In this document: piece by piece, positions 43,232-53,980 of the stretch
How positions within the stretch are numbered: the first letter of the stretch is position 1
Layout: every line of letters begins with the position of its first letter
NCBI GenBank assembly: GCA_022925895.1
Contig: JAKSYS010000005.1
Coordinates: 310,001 to 374,000, forward strand
DNA: 64,000 bases
Direction: 5' to 3'
From: Fragilaria crotonensis
Lineage: Eukaryota > Bacillariophyta > Fragilariophyceae > Fragilariales > Fragilariaceae
Notes under the pieces: generated by a model
Databases searched by the model: none
What the model was told of the DNA's origin: nothing
What the model saw: only the letters and a program-made list of their open reading frames with translations
Translations under genes and position numbers: made by a program

Positions 43232-43235
43232 CTAA

Positions 43236-45648
43236 TTAAAACGTGGCAACGATGGACACTTAAACGTGCAACATACATATCCTACTCCTTTTTAAATTTG
43301 CTTTGTGCATGTGTGTGTGTGTGTCTGTTACGGAGTATGACCACTCTGGGGTACTGTTGTACTGTTACGTGGATTACATGTACTACAGGTCTACAGTACA
43401 TAAATCGACGGTAATTTATGTTGAAACGACAGTGTCTTACCTTACTGTAGTACTGTACTGTACGTCTTCAAAGTTACTGGATGGAATAGTCATTGAATTC
43501 GTTGTAAAGCACAGGTTGCTTCACAAATGCTACCAGGTACCTGGTACTGTACAAACCATGCGATGAACTGCAATACTGGGGCATGTGAGCACAACATTGG
43601 GGGTATCATATGCTGTGTACTCATGTAGTAGCATACTTTTTGGTAAAAGGGTACTGCATACTGTAGAACAAAAAATGTATGCTACTGTAGTAGGTCTGTT
43701 CCTGCGTAGTATGACCACTTTGGGGTTTGGGGTTTGGGGGTACTGCCGTACTGCGCGACCTCTATCCTGTATCCTGTGGTATGTATCATACTACTCCGAT
43801 CATTTGTGAGGAACCCACTAGTAAGTACGATATGAGGTGTGTTATTAGTTATTAATCTTTTTCAAATTGTCGACTTCTCGTATCGGTGTACTACAGTACT
43901 ACAATACTGGGAGATGCGGGAAAGTACGGGGCAAATCGACCACGTGCGCTCTACTGTACTGTACGGAAGCCGTATCACTTCGTTGAAGTTCACAGACTGC
44001 TACAGTACTCGTACTGGCTCCTGCTCTATCGCAAAGATAGAAGGCAATCACACGGGAGATACCAAGCTACAAGCTACCAGTTGCAGTATTGTATAGAAAA
44101 CAATATACAGTACAGTATGTCGAATGGAACAAAACTCGACGGGAACAACGATCACGGCTCGACGACGGCTTGTTGACTTCCTGCTTTTATTTAGTTTTTA
44201 ATATGAAAAGCAGGAATGAAGGAAAAATACTCCCGAAACCATTATTTTTGTATATGCATATTGTTCGATTGACTACAACTTTTATTAGTGTTTTTTAGTA
44301 TTCTAATTGTACAATGAGCTGCGCCATTGGCCATCCTACTCGTTGGCTCCCTATTTGCTACAGTATGCATAGTACACTAGAGAGTACCAGGTGCGCCGCG
44401 TGAAGTGTCTGGCTGTTGGCTGGAATTGGAGTGCTGTACCAGGTATGACGTACAAGCATACATACAATACTCGAGAGCCCAGAGTACGTGATATCCGTAC
44501 GAATGTCGATGTACTCGGAGTACAACAGAACTCCGAGCTAAATAATTATTTATCGAGTAAGAAACAGTTTTTGACATCCATGAAACGACTATGTAAGGAT
44601 CGTGATAGTTGACGGTTTTTAGTAACATGTGGTGCAAGAAAATACATAGGCACTATGAGCATTTGTATGAGAGTGGCCGAACGAAGTTTCAAACGACCGC
44701 AGCTGCGCATTTGACTGAACGCACACTTCTATCTACATTAGTAGTAATCAAAATGTATATGTCATATGTAGATTGGCATTTGACTTCCTTCTACATTAGT
44801 AGTAATCAAAATGTATATGTCATATGTAGATTTGCATTTGACTGAACGCACACTTCTTTCTACATTAGTAGTAAACAAAATGTATATGTCATATGTAGAC
44901 ATTGCAACTCGGAGTTCTTGCTGCATACATATCACATGTCGGTCTACGTTCTGTACAAGCTTTATGCAAGTTTTGCCATAAAGATACAGCACCAGCAGCA
45001 CTACCCGTGGCCCGTGGTACCCAGTACAATGGTACGAAATCATTGTATCACTTACGATGGAGGGGACTTCGTGTTACCTTCAATGGAGTGCTTCCGCGTC
45101 AATACAGTATTACGGTACCTGGTATTGCAAAAATCGTATCTTACGCTACTTTCCCGCAGCTCCCTGCGCTAGCAATTCTAATATCTCAATATGTTCATAT
45201 ATTCGTTGTAAATTGGCATTCAGGTCGGCGTCGTCAACGGTCGAAGCGGGGATGAGAATTAGCCATGCCAGCGTGACTCTCTTTGACAACTGACAACATA
45301 TGCACACCATCAACATGCGATTATTTTGCCATGAACAAAGTACATGTAGGATGTAGGCACTGTATGCATATGATATCGTACGTCCCTTTCTACTTGTATT
45401 TCTTGCAAGGCACAAGTATGCATATCATACATACCAAGCACTTGATTAGTACTCCAAGTACAATATGATATGTACTGAAGACAACCATTTCAAATCAAGC
45501 AAAGGATCACTCCTAAGTTCTTACACCTCAGTGAGAGACAGACAATTGATTCTTGTGAAGGTGTATAAGGTATAAGTGTTCCAACAAGCGTTGTAGTGAA
45601 GGAGGAATACAAGGACAAAGTGGTGGAGACTCGAAATCCTTCTCCGCA
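43236..45648. other. Spacer, GTAC-rich, no gene seen
   Basis: About 2.4 kb of spacer with dense GTACTGTA-type words (43320-43660, 43880-44110, 44990-45120). A three-copy short tandem repeat lies at 44730-44900. Open frames are short, overlap on both strands and are Tyr/Cys/Val-rich as expected from TAC/GTA words. The last 150 bp lead into the PPPDE gene. Confidence 0.6.
44730..44900. repeat. Three-copy tandem repeat, period about 58-69 bp
   Basis: CTACATTAGTAGTAA(T/A)CAAA followed by ATGTATATGTCATATGTAGA occurs at 44733, 44791 and 44860. The linker between copies 2 and 3 carries an extra ACTGAACGCACAC word that also precedes copy 1, so the array looks like an unequal duplication. Confidence 0.88.
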
Positions 45649-47130
45649 ATGACAAGGCAGTCGACGTTGGCAACCTTTGTTGATGACTGCCCGTTCCCAA
45701 GCTCAACTTATGATGCACCAGTAGAGGAAGAGAAGTACGAGGGTTATTATGATTGCGTCTCGTCCGAGGTTGATGCTGAGCAGTGGTTGACACGGAAGGA
45801 TGGCCCCAAATATCACAATAAAGAGAAGGAAAATCTGCGTGGAGGGTTGACATGCAAGGACGCCGTAGAATCTCAGGGTGAACAATGGTTGGCAAGAGAA
45901 AATCGCGATCTATTACTGCAATGGAAGCGGAACGACGAGGCCTTGGATGAAAGACATCAACCTGTTCCGTCGTTGGAAGCAAGGAGCAGCGTCAGCTCGC
46001 CAGGGAAGTCATCGCTGCGAGAAAAGCTGCAGTATCGACTGCAGAAACGCCATGAAATTCGTCTCAAGCAAATGAAAGCAGATCAAAATAAACCTCGCAT
46101 GGATCGTTATGAAGCCGATGAATCTGCTGATGAAATCCTTGGTGCATGGACCTGCGAAACACAGCCATCATCTCCTATGTCTGATAGTGGCCTATCGACT
46201 TCGGTGGATCATCACGCATTACACCATCGGAACCGAGACAACACTTCTGACGATACGTCGAATGTTTCACTTCACCGTCTCTCACGGACAGTTCGATATG
46301 GTCGGCGAGGAGAATTACCGAAACAGTCGGGAATCGGCAACGTAATTCGATTGCACGTGTATGACCTCCTGACGAACGACACCATCATGCAGTTGCCTTT
46401 CGGCTGTGAATTTCCTATTGGAAAGTGTTTCGAATCAATGAATAACGGACTGCACGCCCTTGGAACGGGGGCCTACCACTGTGGTCTCGAGGTAAATGGC
46501 ATAGAGTATGCGTATGGTGCCAATGACATTGCTGACACCACTGGCGTTTTCACATGCGTCCCAAAACATTCCCCTGGATATCAACATCGAGCGTCGATTG
46601 ATTTTGGATGCCGAGTAGTACGAAAGAAGCAATGGGTCAACATTCAAACAGACTTGGTGGATATTAAAACCGGGAAGGGGACAAAAATTTCCGATGTTTA
46701 CGAAGAAGTCATGGACTATCTCGACGGACACGAAGTATTGCAGAGTATGGCGCCAGAATATCGAGGAACGGACTACGACCTGCTCGAAAAGAATTGCTGC
46801 ACATTCGCTCGTGATGCTTGTCTGAGGCTTGGAGTCAAAGATGAAGAAATTCCCACTTGGTTCATGAACCTTGCCAGCGCAGGTGCTATGACTCGTGAGG
46901 CGGCACAAAAGACGTTGTCAGCCTTTACTCCAAAGAAGCGTATCAAAATGCCTCCGGAGGGAAGGCAACCACAGACAGTGGAGAGTGGTGGTATCGAAGT
47001 TATCTTGGAGGAGGCGGGGTCGAACGTTGTTGAAATGGTAAAAGTGGTTGATACTTTGGGAGATAAACATTCTCGAAACAGCCATGAAGAAATAGTCGGC
47101 GTGCGGCGAACGCTAAGCTGGACCTACTAA
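45649..47130 (+). CDS. PPPDE-domain (DeSI-like) cysteine protease
   Basis: A 493-residue intron-free protein. The N-terminal 225 residues are charged and low in complexity, with a basic coiled-coil-like stretch (KLQYRLQKRHEIRLKQMK). Residues about 231-405 are a PPPDE domain: VIRLHVYDLL, GAYHCGLEVNGIEYAYG with the catalytic His (about 277), and LLEKNCCTFARDACLRLGV with the catalytic Cys (about 383). PPPDE/DeSI enzymes are papain-fold isopeptidases; animal members remove SUMO, and plant or protist ones may act on ubiquitin or other conjugates. The protein is longer than the roughly 170-residue human DeSI1 because of its N- and C-terminal extensions. No membrane helix or signal peptide is evident, so a cytosolic or nuclear place is expected. 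It is convergent with the kinase gene, 76 bp apart. Confidence 0.92.
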   Translation: MTRQSTLATFVDDCPFPSSTYDAPVEEEKYEGYYDCVSSEVDAEQWLTRKDGPKYHNKEKENLRGGLTCKDAVESQGEQWLARENRDLLLQWKRNDEALDERHQPVPSLEARSSVSSPGKSSLREKLQYRLQKRHEIRLKQMKADQNKPRMDRYEADESADEILGAWTCETQPSSPMSDSGLSTSVDHHALHHRNRDNTSDDTSNVSLHRLSRTVRYGRRGELPKQSGIGNVIRLHVYDLLTNDTIMQLPFGCEFPIGKCFESMNNGLHALGTGAYHCGLEVNGIEYAYGANDIADTTGVFTCVPKHSPGYQHRASIDFGCRVVRKKQWVNIQTDLVDIKTGKGTKISDVYEEVMDYLDGHEVLQSMAPEYRGTDYDLLEKNCCTFARDACLRLGVKDEEIPTWFMNLASAGAMTREAAQKTLSAFTPKKRIKMPPEGRQPQTVESGGIEVILEEAGSNVVEMVKVVDTLGDKHSRNSHEEIVGVRRTLSWTY

Positions 47131-47206
47131 CCGGCCATTTGAATGTTGATGTAAAATCGTAATATCGACGTATATATTCCTTATCGTAATCTTCTTTGAC
47201 GTCCGC

Positions 47207-49396
47207 TCACGATGGCATTGCCTCCAAGGCAAGGCACACCTGAGCGAAAGTTGGTCGCTGGGATGGATTCCTTTTGACACAACTACTAATGAGCAACGAT
47301 AGGGCCGGCGGACACCATCCTGGAATCTGCGGTCGTTGATCTCGATTGAGAACTGCGAGTGCACATTGAATGGCCGACATGCCTTCGAAGGGACACTCTG
47401 CCGTCAGAAGCTCCCATAGGATTATGCCAAAAGAGAACACGTCAGCGGGTTCAGCATAAGGTTGACTGGCCAGAATCTCTGGCGCCATCCATTGAACGGT
47501 GCCACAATTCCCTGTCATGCTGCGCTCTTGTGCCTTGAGTCGGCTTAGCCCAAAGTCGCAGACCTTGGCCGTGTAGGATTCGTCTAAAAGTAAATTGGCA
47601 CTTTTCAAGTCACGGTGCAGAACTGGAGGCAATCCACTGTGCAAATATGTCATGCCTCTGGCCGCGCCACTTGCTACTCGCTTCACTAAAGCCCATGGCC
47701 ATGTACCTTTCGGGGGGAATGCTGGAATAGAGTTTTCTGGATAGAGCTTGAGATGCCAGGCATCGCGCGTGAAGCCATCCGCCACGACAAATGGGGCATG
47801 TAAGGGCAGCCGGAGCGCGTCCCAGAGCGATCCATTCGCTGCCAATTCTGTGACGATCGCTCGATTCGGTGGATCCAAACAAGCGCCCATGTACAAGCAA
47901 ATATTGGGATGGCGCATACCCTTCAGCATGTTGATTTCGGCAGCGAACTCTTCCAAAATTGCCTTTGAAACGTTGACTCGCTGCGCTGAGCCGGTGAGTA
48001 CCTTGACAGCGACTGGAGTCGACCTCCAAGTGGCTCTCCACACTTGTCCAAAACCACCACCACCTATGACCTCTTCGAGATGCAATTCGTCGAAACGAAT
48101 CGTACTCAAGAGTGATTTTGTTGTGTCAGTACTTTGAGTCAAGTTTTTGCGCTTGTGTATTATATTTTTGCGAGGGTCGTTGTCGTCCGAACTCTCCTCC
48201 CCTTCCTCTACAGGATGCACCACCCGACGCAACGGAGATAGAGCAAACGAATGAACAGAATCCTGCGTCGTATGGACAAAGGATGAAGATGATTCAACTG
48301 CTTGGTGGATGGAAGCAGAAAAGGAAGGATCGTGTCTAATATTGCCGGACTCCATCGCAGAATGCAACTCCTCGACTGATATGGATTGAGGTGGTTCAGA
48401 ATACGTCCAGTTAGGCTTTTCAGAACCTGCCAGATTCGGTAAGAAGGGGATGTAGATGTCTTGGCTTGCCGCTTCCAGAGATATGTCCAGGGATGGTGCG
48501 ATCGGTGTGTTTTTTCCTTCAAGATCAATGACTTTGCGTCGAAGTCCCGCCTTGGGGGTTTCAGTATCATACAGTGGTGGTGAAAACTTCATTTGCGATG
48601 AGGAGTGCTGGCTGCCTCGTGTGACACCGCGAGGCAGGGGTAGATTCATTGAACTGTCCGATTGGTGATCAGCATCCACCATCGAAGCGAATGAAGACAC
48701 AGGGGATAATCGTTTTGCTTTACTCTTCTGTGAGAAGGAAGGCGACATGTCTGTCGCTAAGTTGATGCCTCGTATAGGAGTGCCGAACGGCGGTGGCGAC
48801 TCTTGATGCACGTAAAACGAGTTGGAAGGTGATCGATATGTCGAAAGATTCGGGTGTTCGGCAGAAAAGTAGAAGTTTCGATTTGGTTGGCCTTGTTGAT
48901 CTTTCTTCCGGTTTTTCGGGTACTCTGGTTCTTTAGGAAAGTAGTCAAATGTAGCTGCTCCCGCGATCGCCTCATTATCACCGGTGTATGAATCAGTTGC
49001 ACAGTCGTCACTCCATTCGTCAGTCTTTTTCTTCTTATGCTTCTGCCATGACCGTCGACCCCTCTTGTTCTCATCACTATTTGGCGCACTGTCCGTGACT
49101 AAATGAAGAAAGAGCGCCAGGAGCAAGCCCATCATGGCAATCAGTGCCATAGCATAGTATTGCCAGGATGATTGCATCATTGAGGGTTTGTGAACAGAAT
49201 GAATGCCATCACCGCTGGGATAGACTTCCTCTAATGAAAATGTCTGCTGATTTCTACTACCTCGCATATGGGCGCTGCTCCGTCGCAGAAAAAGTTCATC
49301 CACGTCTGATTTGACCTTACCGTTGATGTTTCCGTTGTGTACATTCCCATCGCCTAAGCCGGCTATCAGGTGGCCTGCGCGTTGCCTTTTTCCCAT
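47207..49396 (-). CDS. Membrane-anchored TKL/Raf-like protein kinase
   Basis: A 729-residue intron-free protein; the first ATG is at 49396 (the frame is open slightly upstream without an ATG). One hydrophobic helix (YYAMALIAMMGLLLALFLHL, residues about 81-101) follows a short basic N-terminus; there is no signal peptide, so a signal-anchor topology is likely. Residues 110-430 are Ser/Pro-rich and disordered-looking. The kinase domain fills about 435-729: GGGGFGQVW (Gly loop), VAVKVL (Lys about 465), LHRDLKSANLLL (catalytic Asp about 596), CDFGLS (Asp about 614), GTVQWMAPEIL and ADVFSFGIILWELLT. MGACLDPP and SANLLLD point to the TKL (Raf/MLK-like) group. An insert of about 40 residues between helix D and the catalytic loop (DGFTRDAWHLKLYPENSIPA) is unusual. 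It probably signals at a membrane surface; the input is unknown. Confidence 0.93.
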   Translation of the reverse strand: MGKRQRAGHLIAGLGDGNVHNGNINGKVKSDVDELFLRRSSAHMRGSRNQQTFSLEEVYPSGDGIHSVHKPSMMQSSWQYYAMALIAMMGLLLALFLHLVTDSAPNSDENKRGRRSWQKHKKKKTDEWSDDCATDSYTGDNEAIAGAATFDYFPKEPEYPKNRKKDQQGQPNRNFYFSAEHPNLSTYRSPSNSFYVHQESPPPFGTPIRGINLATDMSPSFSQKSKAKRLSPVSSFASMVDADHQSDSSMNLPLPRGVTRGSQHSSSQMKFSPPLYDTETPKAGLRRKVIDLEGKNTPIAPSLDISLEAASQDIYIPFLPNLAGSEKPNWTYSEPPQSISVEELHSAMESGNIRHDPSFSASIHQAVESSSSFVHTTQDSVHSFALSPLRRVVHPVEEGEESSDDNDPRKNIIHKRKNLTQSTDTTKSLLSTIRFDELHLEEVIGGGGFGQVWRATWRSTPVAVKVLTGSAQRVNVSKAILEEFAAEINMLKGMRHPNICLYMGACLDPPNRAIVTELAANGSLWDALRLPLHAPFVVADGFTRDAWHLKLYPENSIPAFPPKGTWPWALVKRVASGAARGMTYLHSGLPPVLHRDLKSANLLLDESYTAKVCDFGLSRLKAQERSMTGNCGTVQWMAPEILASQPYAEPADVFSFGIILWELLTAECPFEGMSAIQCALAVLNRDQRPQIPGWCPPALSLLISSCVKRNPSQRPTFAQVCLALEAMPS

Positions 49397-50029
49397 GTTG
49401 TCAAGAATCAATGCCAAAAGAAATTTGTCACAACCTGTGTCTCCCCTTTATGGTAAGGAAGATCCGGCGACTATAAGAGTATGACTTATATTGGTGAATC
49501 AAATGCTTGGATGTTCATTCAAGGATGCCACAGTTGAAGGAGCGTCAAGAACGATGGGAGAATAAGAAGGTCTCTAGCGGTTGCGTCGAACTTACTGCGG
49601 TGCTCTACCCTACCATGTCATCCTGCCTGTCACTTTGCACAGTGCACAGGTTCGCATAAACATGGACGTCGCAGTCGGGTTCCGCGTTCTGCGTGATGGA
49701 GTCCATCTCATACAGTAATGTATCATACGCTACCAGGTACTAGCTAATACTACTAGGTATTGTACTGTATGACATATTGCATATTGATCATAGTACTACT
49801 GGTACGAGTACTCCGTTTCATTGATCATAGAGAACGAGTACTTGCGTAGAGGGTATAGTACAAGTATCTGTTACAAGTACCTGGTGGAAGGTCCGGCAAT
49901 ACGGGCGAAGTCCTGAATAAAGGAAGTATGCGCGCCCGCCGGGAGGGAAACAAGAAGTTCCGATCAATGTCTGGCGGGCGCAAAATTGGATGTGCCGGCG
50001 TGGTGGTGACACGGCTGACGTCTGCAAGA
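49397..50029. other. Spacer upstream of the kinase gene
   Basis: About 630 bp holding the presumed kinase promoter near 49400-49600. GTAC-rich words lie at 49720-49890. A GC-rich patch contains GCGCGCCCGCCGG (49930) and its partial complement GGCGGGCGC (49972-49981). No gene is seen. Confidence 0.5.
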
Positions 50030-50345
50030 AAATTTGCTTACAGCGAAAAAAATTTGCTTACGGAATGAAATTGCTTACGGAATTTGCTTACCATAAGCAA
50101 ATTTATTGTAAAGCAGAAATTTGCTTACAAAATTTGCTTACTGGGAGATTAAATTTGCTTACGGGGACTGTCTTTTCTACGTAAAAACATACCAATTTTC
50201 AAACACCTAAATAAAATTTACTTACAGCAAAGAAGAATTTGCTTACGAAAATCAAATTTGCTTACAGAAAAAATTTGCTTACAAAATTTGCTTACCGGCA
50301 TAATTTGTACTGATTTTGCTTACTGTCAAGAAAAATTTGCTTACG
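50030..50345. repeat. Array of about 14 AATTTGCTTAC words
   Basis: The 11-mer AATTTGCTTAC (with one or two base variants) occurs about 14 times in 315 bp, almost all on the plus strand, with one inverted copy (ATAAGCAAATTT near 50093). Spacing is irregular (14 to about 60 bp), so it is neither a simple tandem repeat nor CRISPR-like. No frame runs through it. It looks like an array of protein-binding sites or the subterminal zone of an unrecognised element. Confidence 0.85.
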
Positions 50346-50557
50346 ATGCAGCAACCTTGCCGGCTCGGATGGATCATTACTATTGCTAAAATTCTCGCAT
50401 CATGCAAATCGGAGCAAGGCTGGCACGCAAACTCAACTGCCCCTAACGGTACGGCTGGAACGTCCATGGGCCGGACCTTCCGTACTTGCCCTCAAGTTAC
50501 TGGAGTCGATAAACGCAACACGCACGTCGTACAAATACTGGTGTACTGCTACTACTA

Positions 50558-51035
50558 CACCGGGTACAGTATTTAGCCTGGTCCAGACTATTATATTGTG
50601 CATTGTGCAACACTCTAATTTTTGACCCCAAACATAAATTAGTATGGATCAGCCAATTTGCGAATATTGGTGCACGGATGCCGGAGACGTCCGGAAACAC
50701 ATCTACGATTGGTACTATTAGCGATGCATAAGCCACATGAAAAAAACCGACTTTTTATGATGCCCTTATGGCGAAAATTAGTTTCAAACAGGGTCCGATT
50801 AGGTTTCACCAATTTGACGTCAGCGCCCACGTCACAGTACTGATGTCTTCACGTTCAACGTACTGTCATACAGTACTGCAGTACGACAGTAACATACTGA
50901 GAGCATCCTGATTGGTACGCGCTGACGTCAAATTGGTGAAACCTAATCGGATCTAGTCTGGACTCTGGACCACAGTACTCGAGTAGTTAGGAATCCAGGC
51001 TATTTGCTCATCCAGACTAAATACTGTACCCGGTG
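50558..51035. mobile_element. 478-bp MITE with TA target duplication (Tc1/mariner-like)
   Basis: Perfect 19-bp inverted ends CACCGGGTACAGTATTTAG (50558, and reverse complement ending 51035) flanked by TA on both sides (50556-50557, 51036-51037). No coding capacity. It contains a second inverted repeat at 50792-50953 that could be a nested smaller element. Confidence 0.85.
50792..50953. repeat. 35-bp inverted repeat nested inside the MITE
   Basis: The arms 50792-50826 (CCGATTAGGTTTCACCAATT within) and 50919-50953 are reverse complements with a single mismatch near the outer end, separated by about 92 bp of GTAC-rich DNA. It may be an inserted small palindromic element or the core stem of a long hairpin formed by the whole MITE. 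Confidence 0.88.
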
Positions 51036-51037
51036 TA

Positions 51038-52378
51038 CCGGTAGTTGGTTATTGTATGATATGGTTCGGGTTAACGGAACCTGTCGACGCGCAGGTCGGC
51101 GTAAGGTTCGGGTTAAGAACCAGGACGTAACCGTTACGGGGTACGCCCCCAGTAGGTAAGTGTCTAGTACGACACTGACTACTGCATAATTCATCTATAA
51201 ACGGTACAGCTACGCAGTGCTGTCTACCGCTACAGATAACGATATATGTACTATCTGTCATCCTATCGCTACATGAATGTGCGAGAGACTGACTAGTAGA
51301 TATATTGCGTGTCGCATAGTGGGCACTGTCTAATAGTTTATCGTTATGTACAGTAACGTTAAACTCAGATGTGCGCGTACTATCGACGGGCAGAGGAAGT
51401 GATGTGCGAGGAGTACTGTTGCACTCGCCGCCGTGTTGTGTTGTGTTATCATAGTAGTGAGTACCGTCGTACTCACTACGTATATTTGTACAGCACGGTA
51501 TATATGATGTCATGACGACGGCGGGTAAAAACTCGTCATGGTCGATCATCATCATCGTGCGAAAAATATGTGCAGTAAGTAAAAAGGTGAGTGACACTAA
51601 ATATGAAAAATTGACAATTGTGGGAAGAAGTGAAGGGCGACCGTGATGAGAGGTCTGAATGAAGGGAGTGTTCCTTTGGAACAATAAGGAACACTCCTCG
51701 TTTCGGGAAGACGTCGTTTCGTGTCGCGGCGTTGTTTTTGGTATACGAGGCGTTGAGCCTCGTTTGAATTTGATTGTTCAATCTCATGGGATGAGATGAA
51801 CATGTTTTGAATCGACGTGAGTTTTGATTCCAGTCGTGTAGTGTCGCACTGGTTACTGGAGCATCGATGTATTGTTTTACTGTGCAGTAATTAGGGATAG
51901 GGATAATGTAAAAATATGTAGGGCGATACGGAATGTTTAACATTGTACCACGTAGCACCCCGAGTACTATACGGTATACGGTCATTGAATAAATTACAAC
52001 GAGCCCTGTGCTATGTCTAGTATGTCCGATGTCCGATGTCCCTTCGCGAACCAATCGACCTTTGATATACGTGTGTATGGATTACGCATAGCGCATAGCT
52101 GGTATGCATAGTAGTACAATGTGCTACTGGAGTACAAGGTGGGTCTTCATCACGTAGGTACAGTACAGTAGTCTACATGCTTATTACAGTACGTCTATTA
52201 GGTCTGGATATGTCTGATATGTCATACCAGTTCTTAGGGCTTGATACATAGATTGTAGATTGTAGCATACTGCGTACTACAATGTACTGGAGTACTTTAC
52301 TTCACGAATTTGATTTACTATATGGTAGGAAGCTCGATCGGCTCGAAAAGGGGACATTGGACGAGCTACGTATGTCAT
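51038..52378. other. Spacer, no gene seen
   Basis: About 1.3 kb. A perfect 12-bp hairpin GGAGTGTTCCTT / AAGGAACACTCC sits at about 51667-51699. Two overlapping minus-strand frames (51049-52054) run through TAC- and GTA-rich DNA and show no domain. GTAC words are dense at 52080-52340. Confidence 0.5.
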
Positions 52379-53980
52379 ATACGACCTCCAAGGCGGCGGT
52401 TCGAGTGCACACGGTTTTTTTCACACTGTTTTTTCCTCATTCACGATATACTACTAGGGCTACGGTTGGCGCACGTGGATGTCATACTGTACTTATGGAC
52501 ATCAGACATCAAACATCGAACATCGACCATCGAACGCACGTCGAGGTGATGATATCAGCAAACTAACCGCATACTGTACTCTCGATCCCTGGTTTCTTCT
52601 TGATTCCTATCATCAAGATGAAGGAAATCATTCATATTCCTAAGTATTTGATGTTTCTAGTACAGTGTTACCTCGTTACGACAGCAGACTTTGTTGCGAT
52701 CATACACCATCGTGAGTAACATGGTACTCTAAGGGGGCTCGGCCACTATTTTGCCATCGCCACACATCTGGCATTGATAATGAAAACCGAAAAATGATTG
52801 CACCAATCTGATGGCTGTAGTAAGCAGCCAATATCAAGTACTATTGGGGCGAGACTTCTTAGGCACTCCTCCTCCTACGAACCGTCCACGCTCGCAAAAC
52901 CGTCTAGGAATGCTGCATCGGAACAGATGTAGTAGGTTGCCTTATTGGTGAATCCTCACTCTAGATCACCAGCAAGATCAAACCTTAGTGGGATGGAGGG
53001 TCTGGCATAAAATTTGGAAGTGTCTTGCAACCACATTGAACATGATAACCCTTCACATACATTGTCGCACAAAAAATTTGTCGTGAGCCTGATTGGTGAA
53101 CTGCCCTGTCCAGAAATGGCGGCTCATCGTCCCTCCAGCCAGGCGCAAAGAATACCTTTCTGTTGTTTCTTAGATTTTCAACAACACAATCAAACTCCTT
53201 GGAGCTGTAGCAGATAACAAGAATCCGACGAGTTACTTCCAATTGATGCCGATGCTTGTAAATTGTTGCGTGTTGAAGTATACATCACCGCCCATATAGA
53301 ACTTGAGTAAGTACATTGTTTGCAGTGGGGTCGTCCTTGCCTTTCGTGCACAGCATACAGTAATTGGCCTCGAGCGGCAGAAGTGAGAGATTATATGTGC
53401 AACACTCTCCTCTTGCGCCAGAGATTGATGCACATTGCACTCCACTGAGCCAGCTCTTCAGATTGAACGTTGTTCTCATTGATGAGTTGCCATCATTCCT
53501 CGGATCGCACAGTTGGTGTGCCGCCGTTGGGACACATTTGAAAAGAAGTGCACCTCTTTTGCTTGTGCCAAAACATGGAATGTACGTCTGGATTACTGAT
53601 CTGCTTTGCGACTCCCGACGCGGCGGCGCAATTCAGGTTGTTGTTATTCCATGACGAGAACTAACCATTCTGCGTTTTGTTCGTTCGTTTGTTCGAAAGT
53701 CCTTCTGGACATGTAAAGCATTAGTTGAATTGGCTCATTGATGACGAAGCAGAAGTTGTCACAAGAGGAATAACAGAGGTGGAAAACGCTGGCTTGTCAT
53801 GGTCGATTCATTGTTCTTGGCTTAGTGTCTGGATGTTACCACCACTTGTTTCCCACACAAAGCCCAACAAAGGATACGGCGTACAATTCATACTAGAAGC
53901 TACAGGTACGATTAGTGAAATTCTCTTCGTGGAAATTCCTTCAACCGTGTGCACTCGAACCGCCGCATTGGAGCTAGTAT
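52379..53980. mobile_element. Non-autonomous TIR element, copy B (same ends as 23521-25272)
   Basis: The left end ATACGACCTCCAAGGCGGCG (52379) and the right end CCGCCGCATTGGAGCTAGTA (to about 53980) are the same as those of the element at 23521-25272. Immediately beyond the right end the last 25 bp are repeated (TTGCCGCCGCATTGGAGC, to 54011). The 1.6-kb interior has no visible similarity to the interior of the other copy and no transposase motif. Same TIR with different fillings suggests one transposase family mobilising unrelated cargo. Confidence 0.75.

Noticed and set aside
50030-50345. AATTTGCTTAC array as a CRISPR-like array
   Set aside because: Spacing is irregular, repeats are 11 bp, and the genome is eukaryotic.
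51049-52054. Two overlapping long minus-strand frames
   Set aside because: Both lie in GTA/TAC-rich spacer with Tyr/Thr/Ser-rich translations and no domain; they overlap in different frames.
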